From Hippophae tibetana (lineage: Eukaryota; Streptophyta; Magnoliopsida; Rosales; Elaeagnaceae): DNA of 64,000 nt. Within the stretch, counting starts at the first letter, position 1. Each line of letters starts with the position of its first letter. The translations under genes and the position numbers were made by a program. Below, in pieces: positions 11,831 to 23,487 of the stretch. The DNA is taken from assembly GCA_037013495.1 (NCBI GenBank), contig CM072806.1, positions 5,084,001-5,148,000 of the forward strand, given 5' to 3'. The notes below the pieces were generated by a model. That model ran no database searches, had not been told where the DNA came from, and saw only the letters and a list, made by a program, of their open reading frames with translations.

Positions 11831-12372
11831 GCACCTTTTGTTTTAAAAAAGTGTTTTTAAGTCCCTTTGTTCGTGAAAAATGTGTTATTCAAGTCTATTT
11901 GTTTGTGAAGTTATAAAGATAACTTCTTATCTCATTTTTCGTTAAATATAATAAAATATCACATATATCACATGTAAAATTATATTTTTTGATATGTATA
12001 TATTTAAAAGAATTAATATTTAATTAGAAAAAATACTTAATTTTTTTAAGAAAACATTTTCTTTTAAAATTAAGTAAAATTAATTTTAAATAAATCTTAA
12101 ACAAAATTTTCATTGTCTAATATCCAAAATCATACATTAGACAATGAAAACTTAATTTAATTTTTATCGAAATATTTATTAAAAAATTTAATTAAAAATT
12201 ACTTCATTAGATATATGTTTATTGAAAAATACAAACATATATGTATCACATGTGATATTCCATTATATTTAACGAAAAATTTAATAAAAATTTAACTTTG
12301 TCATTATCTAACACATTTTTCATAAATAAATGGACTTAAAAATGTCTTTTTGTGCAAAAAGACTAAAACACC
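11831..12372. mobile_element. Foldback/MITE-like element, copy 2 (better preserved)
   Basis: The left arm (AAAGTGTTTTTAAGTCC...GTGAAAAATGTGTTA, then TTTTTCGTTAAATATAAT and ATATCACAT) is repeated in inverted form by the right arm up to about 12372. The centre is a tight hairpin, CATTGTCTAA...TTAGACAATG (about 12110-12147). Arms are roughly 250 bp, so almost the whole element is palindromic and has no coding capacity. Ends and target duplication could not be fixed exactly. Confidence 0.65.
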
Positions 12373-13411
12373 TCTAAGACCTAAACAAAGAGACCTCCAC
12401 GACCATTTATATATAGTTATGGCAACCGTTCCTAATACGTATGGTTTAAACAAATATTTTTACCAAATGATCTTAACTATTGATTATACACAATCTAACA
12501 TATATGTATTTCTAATTGTAATAAAATATTTTCTTTGATTTTAGAATTCACTCATTAATATAAGTTTATATATTTATTAAGATCTATACATTTAAACAAC
12601 TTCATCCAAAGGTTACCACAATTTGTCAATACTATTTATCTAAATCATGTCATTAGAACAGATTGAGTGAATTTAGGGGATGAATTCCACTATCTCGTTA
12701 GGGTAACTTATCACAAATAAAATTTTAGATATAACATTTATAAAATTATTGACAAATTACATACATAAAATGAGTTATGTCGCTTCTTGAATTTAAATTT
12801 TTAAGCCTTTAACATTCAAAAACTTACAACAAGTGCATTGATTTGAATATGTTTATATTCAAATGAAATACATATAATATCTTTTTTTCATTAAATAAAA
12901 CATAAAATACGTAGTTATAATTATATTAACTTTTTATTATTATAATTATTAAAACTAAGTTCATAGAGAATAAGTAATAGAAGCAACAATATTACTTTAT
13001 TATTTATACGTGTTTCTCTTAGAATCATTCTATTTCAATTTCAACAAAATCTATATTTCCATGCACGTATGAAATCAGCAACCATCTTATTCTTCCATAT
13101 GCCAAGTGTTGAATATTTTACTAGTTTTAGCATTCGTAAGCAATAAAATTCCAACTCATCTAGGACCAGGGATGGGAAGGGGTATATAATTATGACTCCG
13201 ACTCATAACTTAGGTGCATCTTGCAGAAAATCCCACCATGAAATGAATGTTAAATTCAGATGAGAACTGTTCAGCTCTCACTTCTGATGATGGAGACGGG
13301 GTTTCCACCAAGCTGCAGGTGCACATCTGGAATGAGGAGGAACTAGCTTGCCTTATTGAGGGAATAAACTCATTATATGAAATCTGATTCTTCTTGCCAA
13401 TGAACAAGTTC
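12373..13411. other. Intergenic DNA downstream of the RRM pseudogene
   Basis: No gene was assigned. The 65-codon minus-strand open frame at 13210-13407 has no recognised family and lies just downstream of the RRM pseudogene stop. Confidence 0.4.
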
Positions 13412-13657
13412 TCAGCTATCAGTCATTTGTTTTGGAGGTCCTCTTGCTATTAGCATTCCACTATTACGATAGGTAGCTTTGAGCTTGGCAAAATCCACAA
13501 ATATAACATGCCCATTCGGTGCCTGCCATAAGCTCTCCGTTATCGAAAATTATAAACAGAAAAGTAAAAGAAAGATAAAACAAATCAAGAGTAAAACATG
13601 GATTACCTTTCCATTCATCTCATTTAAAGCCTTGAAAGCTTCATCTTCTTTAACAAA

Positions 13658-14183
13658 TGTTAAATTTGGGTCTAACTACATCTCAAAACCCAAGTTATGA
13701 GATGAATGATTGCCCTCATTTATATATGTGTTTGATATTTTATGTCCAATCGATGTGGGACATTTTAGCACTCCCCCTCACATCGGTAGTTCATCGATAG
13801 ACGGTGGTGGGCTTACAGCTACGTGTCACGGGGTGAGTTTGACTGCTTTGATACCACATCGACCAAGGACCAGCATAAGAGCTGGTTTATAAGCCTGAGC
13901 AGTCTTCACCCTTGCAAGCGCGTTTTCAGGGGTAGAGTTAGGCCCAGGTGAATCAACATGGTATCAAAGCAGGACCCTTGACGGTGGAGGAGAGCTATCC
14001 TGCACTTACACCCATGGCAACCATAAGACCACCACCATCCGTCGACACAGTCGATGTGAGGGGGAGTGTTGAGGAGTCCCACATCGACCAAGGACCAGCA
14101 TAAGAGCTGATTTATAAGTTTGGGCAGTCCTCACCCTTATAAGCGCGTTTTAAGGGGTAGAATTAGGCCCAAGTGAATCAACA
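13658..14183. mobile_element. Chimeric inverted TRIM (elements A and C) inside an exon
   Basis: The left part (A) is on the minus strand: a 113-bp LTR at 13658-13770, a purine tract (GTGAGGGGGAG on the minus strand), an 86-bp internal part at 13771-13856 and the primer-binding site TGGTATCAAAGCAG. Its second LTR is missing. At 13856/13857 it joins the plus-strand element C, which lacks the first 15 bp of its left LTR (13857-13958). C then has a TGGTATCAAAGCAG primer-binding site at 13959, a 108-bp internal part, a GTGAGGGGGAG tract and a complete 117-bp LTR at 14067-14183. The two internal parts are related. Host sequence on both sides is one continuous exon with A-rich edges (ACAAA and AAAAA), so the chimera may have inserted as one unit. 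Confidence 0.82.
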
Positions 14184-14412
14184 AAAAAAGGTTATGAATC
14201 CAAATCCTTTTGATCTTTTCGAGTCTCTGTTTGTTACAATTTTAGCTGAAATAATAAACCATGTTAAGTGCTAGATGATCAAAAATTACAAGTTCATCAT
14301 CCAAAGTATCTAAAACATTGCAGCATTTGGAAATTTGGCATTACCATCAATAACTTGACCACATTGGAAAATGCTTCTTATAATCCATTCTCAGTGGTGT
14401 GAAAGGACGGTC

Positions 14413-15169
14413 CTGAACAAGAAGAAGAAAAATATTTTTAAAATCCTCGTGGATTTTCACTAGTACTCTCTCATATTAAAGTCTGAAAAATAGAACACAA
14501 CGTGAAAAGTGAAAGCATTTAAATACAAATATCAAATATTTGGCTGCTATTACATAACGTCTAACATCAATAAGTTTGAATTGAACTAAAATGATTCAGT
14601 TTGAGAGTTATAAACTTCAACTTAAGACTTACCTAACATTGGGGTTGAAACACAAAATCAGAAAATCTATTTTGATTTTCCTAATCCAGTAAAAGAGGGA
14701 AGCTCATGTAAATTAAAAAAGTTTAAACAACGTGACTGAATGTATGCAAATATATGCATATAAAACTTTAATTTATGCATATAGATTTGACATGCAGCTA
14801 TGGAAATCAAAATCAAAATCAGAATATTGGTTCATTGCTATTGGCAGCAACCAATTAACCCAGGGATTATAAAATGAACACAATTCGATAGCAAAGTAGA
14901 AAAGAAGATCAGCTAGATAAGCAGGACTCTCATAAGCATTCCTTCAAACACTTAATACACATAGTCACATTAATCATTATCACAGTTTTTTATCCATTCA
15001 TTTGGGGCACAAATTTGAGATTCGAGAAAGAAATCTTGATTATGTACGCTACTATAGCAAAAATTTAGATTCAGACAAAAGAATTCAAATTTAAGTGCTC
15101 TCTGTATTTTTCTCCTTGGATGTTCTTTTTCATTTTTGCAATTTCATAGAGAAAAGATAGAGATAGTAC
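14413..15169. other. Intron of the RRM pseudogene
   Basis: This stretch separates two RRM pieces and is bounded by recognisable GT and AG sites on the minus strand. Nothing else was found in it. Confidence 0.5.
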
Positions 15170-15241
15170 CTCCAACGAATAGCCCGGTGCTAATTCCTAA
15201 CAAAAACAGGAGATAGAAGAAAAGAATATAATAAAATAGGT

Positions 15242-15553
15242 GGTTAAATTTGAAACTAATTACATCTTAAAACTCAGGTTATTAGATGTAGGATTACACT
15301 CATTTATATATATGTTTGATACTTTATGCCTAATCGATATGAGATATTTTAACACTACTTCTCACATCGATAATTCATCGATGTACGGTGGTGGGCTTAC
15401 AGCGACGTGACACGGGATAAAGTTAAGTGCTTTGATATTATGTTAAATTTGGATCTAACTACATCTTAAAAACAAAGTTACGAGATAGAAAAATATACTC
15501 ATTTATATATGTGTTTAATACTTCGTACCTAATGTATATGTGATACTTTAACA
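15242..15553 (-). mobile_element. TRIM, complete, element B
   Basis: Two LTRs of 113 bp lie at 15242-15354 and 15441-15553, separated by an 86-bp internal part. These lengths are the same as those of element A, to which the sequence is clearly related (TTAAATTTG..TCTAACTACATCT, CTCATTTATATATGTGTTT). On the minus strand the primer-binding site is degraded (TAATATCAAAGCA instead of TGGTATCAAAGCA). The flanking pentamers are TAGGT (15237-15241) and TAGTT (15554-15558), a likely decayed 5-bp target duplication. The element lies near the 5' end of the RRM pseudogene. Confidence 0.85.
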
Positions 15554-15590
15554 TAGTTTTTAACCTCACTATTTTGCTGAGAGTCGCCAT

Positions 15591-16990
15591 AAATATTGAG
15601 AGCGATCAAAAGATTGAGAAACGGACAGAACTGACTTATGTGCTGCTGCAACATATGAATGAAAATTTATATGACACCCGCATGTTTTCTAATATAACCC
15701 ACATCCACAAAGGGGGTTTATGATGAAAATGGGTGTCCTTGGTCAAAATGTCTTATAAAAAAATTAAAGTACCATTAACTTAGTAGTTTTATAGTAAGAT
15801 TTAATGATTCTTTTTTTAAATTACATAAAAGATATTATTTTATTTTAAAAAATAAAAATTTTAAATAAAAAACAATGTATCGGGTCAAAAATAAAAATTA
15901 TCCTTCAACTATTACTTCTAATTTCATATTTTATTTTATATATAATTATCTCAAGGGATTAAATTAAATTCAATATAGTTTAAATTTTTCATGTATATAA
16001 AATAGAAAAGAAGAACAATAACTAAAATATACTAATTTTTAAAAATATGATTAATATTTTCAATTTATAAAAATAAAAGTTTTAAAGGGTCATGCCATAT
16101 TATAAAATATACCTCCCTTTTTTTATTTTTTACCTCATACATCAATTTTTATTTTCAATTAAAATTTACTACAATATTTTCATAAGGTCAAAAATAACCC
16201 TTACCAAACCTTTATGAAAAAGTTCCGTAGAAAGTAGAAGTAAGGCATTTTCTACATTTAAAAAAACTGAATAAAATATAAAACAAAAAAATAGTTTTAA
16301 AAAAAATGTATAAGGCTCTAAAAGTAAATTTTTAAGAATTTCCCATATAAAATATGGTTTGGGTCAAAATAACAAATTTTACATAGCATCACATGGATGA
16401 GGGCTATGAGGTTGAGAGGCATTTTTCTCCATTTGTCTTCTCATCAAAGTTATTTCATCATATCACAATAATCAGTTAAGCATTAGATGCATGACATAAT
16501 AGATCCACACGAACAATGTTTTGACGTTATTTTTCTAAAAGTCATGAAAAATTTAGCGGAAAACCATTATACAAAAAGTCAATGGCACTAATAGATTCTT
16601 TACCAGATGAACATCCACAAAAGTCCCAAAATTTATAAAGTTTGTTGATTGATTTGAATGCCTAGGGCACTCTCTAAGTGAAAATACAACTCAAAACGTA
16701 CTAGAACTAAATAATATACAATCAAAAGGTCCATGTCTAAGAAAAACCAATCCAACGGTACATTATTCTAGTCAGATCCTGAGATTAGAATTATCAAGTT
16801 CCACAGCTATTCGCGATGCACGGTGACAGATCTATGATAAAACAGAAGCTTTCATGCTATTTATTATGTAGTATGACCATTATTTTTGAGACCCAGAGAT
16901 CAGAGGTGCTTCACACAACTGACTTCATATATTTTTGCATACCATGTAATCTGTAGACTAAAAGCCCAATAATGCCAGCTCTAACGAGAC
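15591..16990. other. Intergenic AT-rich DNA between the RRM pseudogene and DCP1
   Basis: No coding capacity was seen. It includes the 3' flank of DCP1 (about 16400-16990), which is less AT-rich and probably holds its 3' UTR. Confidence 0.45.
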
Positions 16991-19900
16991 TCATGGTTGG
17001 TGCACTTTCAGCAACATTTGATAAAACATGTCTATAAATTGATCATCCTGACATAAAGGAAGACACAGAAGTTAGTAATTAACTTAAACCCTGACTGCTT
17101 AAAGTATAAGAGGCCAAAATATTTGAAGGTAAAAAGTTGTGTTTGAGAATTGAATTAAGCTTTCTTTTGCACTAATGCACACAAGAATCATTATGGCAGA
17201 TAGAAACTTAATAGCAAAATCAAGAAGAAATTATGCATACAAGCCCACACAAAACAGAGATACCTGGACGAGCATTTGAAGTGCATCACGAACTTTGTCT
17301 CTGTTAATAACAGCCCCATTGTTGGGAAGAGGTGTTGAACTAGGAGTAAGAGATGGTGGTGGAGTTGGTGGTGGAAAGGGTTGAAGTATCGGAGCACCAT
17401 ATGGGCGTTGCACATTTTGTGGAGCACTAACAGCAGTGACAGATGGCATAGATGATGAAATAGAAGATATTATTGATGAAGATGGAGGTACAAAGAATGA
17501 GGATGGCTTAACAAGATTAGTAACCCGATTGCTAATGCCGTTTGGATCGGAACTACCATGCAGAGGCATTGATATTGATGATGCAGAGACAGCATGGGCT
17601 GGTCCCTGTGGCACAACAGACGGTGACGATACAACAATGGGTGCAAAGGAAGATGAAGGGGCAGTTGCAGGAGAATGATATGTCAGTCTTGAATTAGCTA
17701 TGTTCGATGAACTAGTGCCTATATTCATTGCTTGCTGCAGCATCAAATAATTGCTCAGTCCAAAAACAAATGAGACAAAACTAAGTTGTGTCCACAGCCC
17801 ACAGGATTAAACGGTTGCTTATGAAAGAAATAAACTGAACATAAATCCAGCTATTGGAAATAATAAAGCAAAGACAACAGACTAAAAAAGTATCACATTA
17901 TCACATATAAGTCAAGAACACATCATCAAGAAAATCCAAAGTGCATTTTAAGAAGGCTTCATTCTTAAAGCCCAGAGTTGTTAGTTCCCCACGGTATTTT
18001 ATTGTAAAGCTTTTCATTATTTTGTGAAGGTATTTTACCATGCAGGGTCACATACATAGTTCCCAAATTTAGGGACAATAACAGTACAGCAGGAGCTCTA
18101 GTTATTGACAATTTAAAGCATGCTTGTCAAAGATAAGGCAAAAAACTTTAAATTGAAATTATGCATGTTATGATTAGTACCCAATACTTCTAAGAATTAC
18201 TAGTTTGAATGTCTATTACTCTTTTGAACTAGTCCCCTTCCCCAACCACATAAAATGCAAGAAAGGAAGAACTACTAATGATATAAGGATGATTAGAAGA
18301 AGTGACCTAAAGTTTTGTAGAAAATTATGAAGTAACGTGCATTTGAGAATAGTAAACAATAGATTGAAATATAACTAGGTGTGGACTAAAGCAGTGTCTC
18401 ACTTGGTCACACCCAGTTACAAATGATGAATAAGTAGGAACTACCTATGAATTCCTGAATAAGATAATAAGCAGGCTGAGTAAAAATTTAAAAAAACCTG
18501 ATTTCTTGGCAGTTTGAAGCAAGTCAAAAACAACATACAGAAACAAAATCACAACTCTAAAGGAAATTAACCATGTACATTCTCATTTTGCAAGCTTTAA
18601 CCAATGATAGGAAATTAACAAATGCTACACATTTTTTAACATATAGTCCACAGAGTCACATTCATAAGTGGTTGCATAACAATAAATTTCAACTTCTGAA
18701 AGTAGGAAAATCAGCAAAATGTTAAGGCACATACACTGAAGAAGTTCACGAAGGAAGGATCTTCGGGGGCATCAGAGGCAGTAGAGACCATAGATGAGGG
18801 TTCCAGTGGGCCTTCGATGAGAGACATGGTTGGGACTGCTTCAAGCTCCTCAAATTCACTAAGTGAGATACAAAAGATTTATGAGAGGATAAGAGAAGAG
18901 AAGTGAAAAGGGGGAAGAATGGTAATTAGAACAAAACCAGATGTAAGCACAAACTGCTACATGAAAGGAAGAACCATCCCAGGTAAGTTACTTATGGGAG
19001 AGGAAAAAAGACTACATCTGTTTTTGTAACGTAGCAAATGAAGCATGGACATCGTAAGAGTTCTTAACATAAAAAATCAGAGAGCTAAATCATTGTTCTT
19101 ATTGTAATTCACACAATCACAACTATCCATTATCTTAATTTTCAATTTTTTTCCTTGGAGCACTCTTTGGTAAATTATTTGTTCTCAACTCGGGCAAAAT
19201 CAGCAAGAATTAATCAGAAATGTGAGACCAAGGAACTGAAGATTCAAACCTCAAGAAATGAAATACTACCTTTTGCCCGAAGCTACTTTTGGTTTTGAAG
19301 GAACCCTTGAATATGCATTAAGTATCCTGTATGAAATTGTTAAAAAGTCAACTTCTTTGAAAACCTTTACATTAAGCATCTCAACCAAATCTATGTTTTT
19401 ACAGTTACCTGCCAGAGTACAAATTTGGTCAAGACACAAAAAATGCACAAATGAATATACTGAAGTATGATATACACATAGACATACAAAAACCTATGCA
19501 AATATGAGCACGGTTAATGATAAGCATATCTTACGTGATTCTTCTGATGATATGATCTTCCAAAACTGTGTTACGAAACAAATGACAAAAACGATAATGA
19601 TTAAAAAGTCAATAATTAGGAAGGGTAAGCCGAAGGAATTACCTAGTAAAGAGATTTGCAACTTCTTCGCATTCGCGTGGATTGTAAAACCATATGCCAT
19701 TAACTTCTTGGGTTGCATTTCGGTACAACAAGTATGGAAGCTGAACTTCATACTCAAAATCACCCAACAGATCCTCCACCAGGTTATCTATATATAAACA
19801 GAGAACATAAATTATACACCTCAAAAACACATAAGAAATATACAGCTTAAACTTAGGGTAAAAACTAAAAGAACATTCCAAATTACACATCTTTCCTGCT

Positions 19901-21202
19901 GACACTAGTGACAGTCAGATTTGAACTTTCATCTCAGTTAGAAAAATGGAAGTAAATTGTGCCTCTAGCTAGTTGCTTTCATACACTCAGTTTGGTTTTA
20001 AAGCTGAGTTCCATCTTTCATCACATCACATAAAAGTATAACACACATCAGGTTCACACTCAGTTTACAATAACATAATTCTAAAGTTTGGCATTTTCCA
20101 AAGTTGTTCGTCCACACCACACCACTTAACATTGACCATATAATATATGGATAATATATAGGTCCAATGAAAAGCAAGATTCGCACAACGGACAAGAGAA
20201 ACTACTAACATTAACATTATACATGTTAGTACAGGTTGATACATCAAATAATCAACTGACTAGTTGCCCAACTGAATTTTGGAAACAATTATACATATCA
20301 TAATCAACATACTAAATTATTAAAATCGTATCCTCCAGGGCTCAGACTTCTATCTTATTCACCATCATTCATTAACCATACCCACGCCACTGGTTCATCT
20401 CAAGTGCTAATTCAATGATCCTCGGCCGAAACATGAAAACTTTATTATAGGGCATACATAACTGTGCTAAATCAATCTGCCATCATTACAGGCCTATTAT
20501 TAATAAGGTATCACGTCCTATTCCCAATAATGGCATAAGCATAATAAACAGTTTGCTCTATAACAAATCCAGAAAGATAAAGTTGCGAACCTGTGTTACG
20601 TCGATTCATTACAATGAACTGGAACCGCGGTTGTGTGTTCCTTAACAACAACAAGAATAATTTATTATATCAGCCACTTATCAATAAAAACCAAGCATAC
20701 TAGCCTTCGGAAAGGCCATTTCCAGTTTGGTTTTCTTCTAAAGAAGACAGTATTAGATTTTTAAACAATCACAGAATAACCTCTCAAAGAAATTTTTACC
20801 TCTTCACCACAAAGAGAGATCCTTCAACGTCCTTGCGACTCTGCAACCACCATAAGATTGAACTTCTCATTTATTTTATGATGCATCGTCAGAAATTAAA
20901 ATCTTTTGGGAAAGGAAAACTCGAACAGTCATTCTAATCGAAAACAATTGTAAAAATTTAACACATAGATCCTGATTATCATCTACTTCTACTCAATGTT
21001 CATTGAACTTATCTAGGGCAACAACAAAAAAAGTGAAACAAACCCATTGGTTGCTCTCAATATTGAACTCGTAGAAGGTGACATGAGCAGCCGTGATCAA
21101 AATCTCTTCGATGAAGGGATCCATTCTCTGGAGCACAGTAAGATTAAGCATTTTTGTGCTATTTTGATCGAGATTTGGCATTAATTTACCGGCCTGAGAC
21201 AT
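16991..21202 (-). CDS. DCP1: mRNA-decapping enzyme subunit DCP1
   Basis: Eight coding exons: 21044-21202, 20800-20840, 20591-20640, 19643-19787, 19270-19326, 18735-18858, 17264-17734, 16991-17047. They total 1104 nt (367 residues), the length I recall for Arabidopsis DCP1. All introns are GT-AG and phases agree. The N-terminal EVH1-like domain (about 1-150) is very well conserved: MLNLTVLQRMDPFIEEIL, AAHVTFYEFN, KDVEGSLFVVKRNTQPRFQF, GIWFYNPRECEEVANLFTRIL. The middle is a disordered Ser/Pro/Thr-rich linker encoded by the long seventh exon, with a proline-rich patch (PFPPPTPPPSL). The C-terminus (RDKVRDALQMLVQ, then DDQFIDMFYQMLLKVH) matches the trimerisation helix. DCP1 activates DCP2 to remove the 5' cap in cytoplasmic P-bodies. 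The start at 21202 gives the family's usual MSQ-GKLMPNLDQNSTK beginning. Confidence 0.97.
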
Positions 21203-23171
21203 TATCGCAAGATAAGGAACGAGCGTAACCCTAGCTTCAATTTTCGTTCCAATTTTCCACTTTTACTTGCCTATGAAAGTCAGATTGAGGTTAGAGAATT
21301 TTTCTAACCCTGTTTTTCTATTCTAGTGGAACTGGAGTGGGGAGTTCAGAGTTGAGAGCCACGAAACTGATGAAAAAAATAAAAATAAAAATTAAGAAAA
21401 ATAGACACGGATTTTTTTTCCTTATTCTTTTCTTTTTAATTTTTTTCCATAAACACAATTTTTTATTTTTTAGTGAAATATATTTTTTTAAAACCAAAAT
21501 ATATTGTATGTTATTTGAATTTTACCAAACAAACCATTAAACAAGTCTCAATACAATGTATTTAACTATTAGTTAAAACTTAAAATAACAAAGATAAATT
21601 ACAAATACATCTTTTTAAAAAAAATTAAATAACAAAAATATTTCATATGTTTGAAAAATAATAATTATAATCTTTATTGTTATTATTTTTTTAACTTTTT
21701 AAAAATATTATTTTCAATAAAATTAATATAAATTATAAAATTTAAAAGAAATAGTATAATAAAATGATATAATTTTTTATTTTTTAAATTTAAAGAATAT
21801 CTTTTAAATTTTAAAAAATCCTAAAGATTTTATAATAATTTTTCCCGAGAACAATATTATCAGCCACACTACTAACCACTACTCATGATGAGTCTTCGAC
21901 TAACTTTAGTGATGTTCCAAGCAAATAAACACGAGAAAGATAAACGATGAGAAGGACAAAATTGGAGGAAAATATGTAAGCAATTCTTTATAATATAAGT
22001 TATAGTTTAATTATAATTAATATAATAAATAATTATTAATTAAAATAATATTATTTATTTTTTAAATTATATTTAACTTGCATATTAATTATAATAATAC
22101 ATCAAGTCATAATAAATTAAGACAAAAAAGCTTTTAAATACTTTTGTTAATTATTTTTCTTTCTTAATTTATTCACCATGTATATTTTTTTTATATAATA
22201 TAAAAAATATATTATTTGTATGTTTAAAAATACCATATATTTATATTTTTTTATAACTAAAAAATATATATTTTTAAGTCATGAAAAATAAAAATATGCA
22301 TATAATTTAATCATATAAGAAATTTGAGGATTTATATATATATAATCTAAACAACTTTTGATGACTCCATTGAAATTACACTAAATTCTTCAATAGTTTT
22401 TTTAGTTCAAAGTTATTTCTAATTTAGCTTGAAGATAACAAAGATAAGACTTTTAAATCCATAACTATACAAAAAGTATAACTTGAATTCACAACACAAC
22501 TTTGTAGACTAGATCAGTGGTGATAATATGCATTTTTTTTAATTTAAGAACTTAAATTGTACTAGTGAATAATGAGAGGATTTAACAATTCATGCGTGAT
22601 TATGCAGTTTTCCATAAGTAATGGTTATTGCTTTTTCCCTAAGCAAAAATTACGGGATATCTTTATAATGATCCTTACCTATGATACAAGTTAATCATAA
22701 AACCCATATAATTTATTAAAATATTAAAAATAATTACTATTTAATTTAATTTAATTTAAATTTATAGTATAGTTATTATTTATCTAAAAAAATCGAGTAT
22801 ACATTATACTAATATTTCAAATATTCTTTAAAATAGTTGTTAATATTTTAATAGATTACTTAATTAATATAATTTATAAAAAGTAGAATTTTAAATAAAT
22901 TGTACAATGATTAAAAGCTTAAATAAAATAATTTTAAAATATATGGAAAATTTTATCTAAAAATTTATAAAAAAGTATAAAATATAAGTATATATATATA
23001 TAGTTAACAGGTTGTTTTCATGTCTACATCCGTTAATTTTTTTTTTTCTTTTTATATTTATAAAAAGAAGAGGCGTCCACGATCCCAAAAACAAAAAGGG
23101 GGCATCTTAACTTAAAAAATATGTTAGTTGCATCGGTAAATTTAGCATTTATTTTCAAAATGGACACTATG
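21203..23171. other. DCP1 upstream region and AT-rich intergenic DNA
   Basis: About 21203-21360 should hold the DCP1 leader and promoter (minus strand). The remainder is AT-rich with no gene or repeat recognised. Confidence 0.5.
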
Positions 23172-23186
23172 GTGGCGTTTGATTCG

Positions 23187-23240
23187 TGGAATGGAATCGG
23201 AATCGGAATCGGAATCGGAATGGAATGGAATGGAAAGGAA
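23187..23240. repeat. Short (GGAATC)n/(GGAAT)n tract
   Basis: About four GGAATC units are followed by GGAATGGAATGG units within the left arm of the TIR element. Confidence 0.85.
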
Positions 23241-23487
23241 ACAATTTTGTTTGGTTTGACCACTGGAATCAAGCTCAGAATCAGGATTATAGTGTTTGGT
23301 TTGCCACTGGAATGGAATGAAAAAAGCTGTAAATGACCTTAATACCCCTACATGCTGTAAAGTTCAAATAATATCATTTAATTACTATTTTTTCGTCAGA
23401 CAAAATACATTATTGAAATAATTATTTTTCTAAATAAGTATTACTTAATTAAAAATAAATATATTATTAAAATTATTATTTTTCTAA

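Larger units (their letters stand above)
13412..15590 (-). pseudogene. Single-RRM RNA-binding protein pseudogene (S-RBP11/organelle RRM type)
   Basis: On the minus strand the pieces rebuild one RRM. A possible first exon starts MATLSKIV at 15590. Then come 15170-15196 (ISTGLFVG), 14345-14412 (FHTTENGL, stop, EAF, then a frame change before CGQVID), 14184-14245 (AKIVTNRDSKRSKGFGFITF, which holds the RNP1 motif) continued at 13607-13657 (VKEDEAFKALNEMNGK), and 13412-13522 (VIFVDFAK...GMLIARGPP to the TGA). Intact relatives bind organellar or nuclear RNA. Lesions are an in-frame TAA between NGL and EAF, a one-base loss before CGQ, and a 526-bp TRIM inserted just after RNP1. A second TRIM lies between the first and second pieces. 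Splice sites are still recognisable. Reading across the TRIM restores GFGFITFFVKEDEAF, so this is one broken exon. Confidence 0.82.

Noticed and set aside
13658..14183. Cassandra-type TRIM with a 5S rRNA-like LTR
   Set aside because: I looked for 5S-like internal promoter words in these LTRs and saw none; the LTRs are also shorter than those of Cassandra.
17436..17678. 80-codon plus-strand open frame
   Set aside because: It is a shadow of the large Ser/Pro-rich exon of DCP1 on the other strand; its acidic repeats mirror the Ser codons.
23121..23336. Gly/Ile repeat open frame
   Set aside because: It is created by the GGAATC and GGAAT repeats in the left arm of the TIR element.
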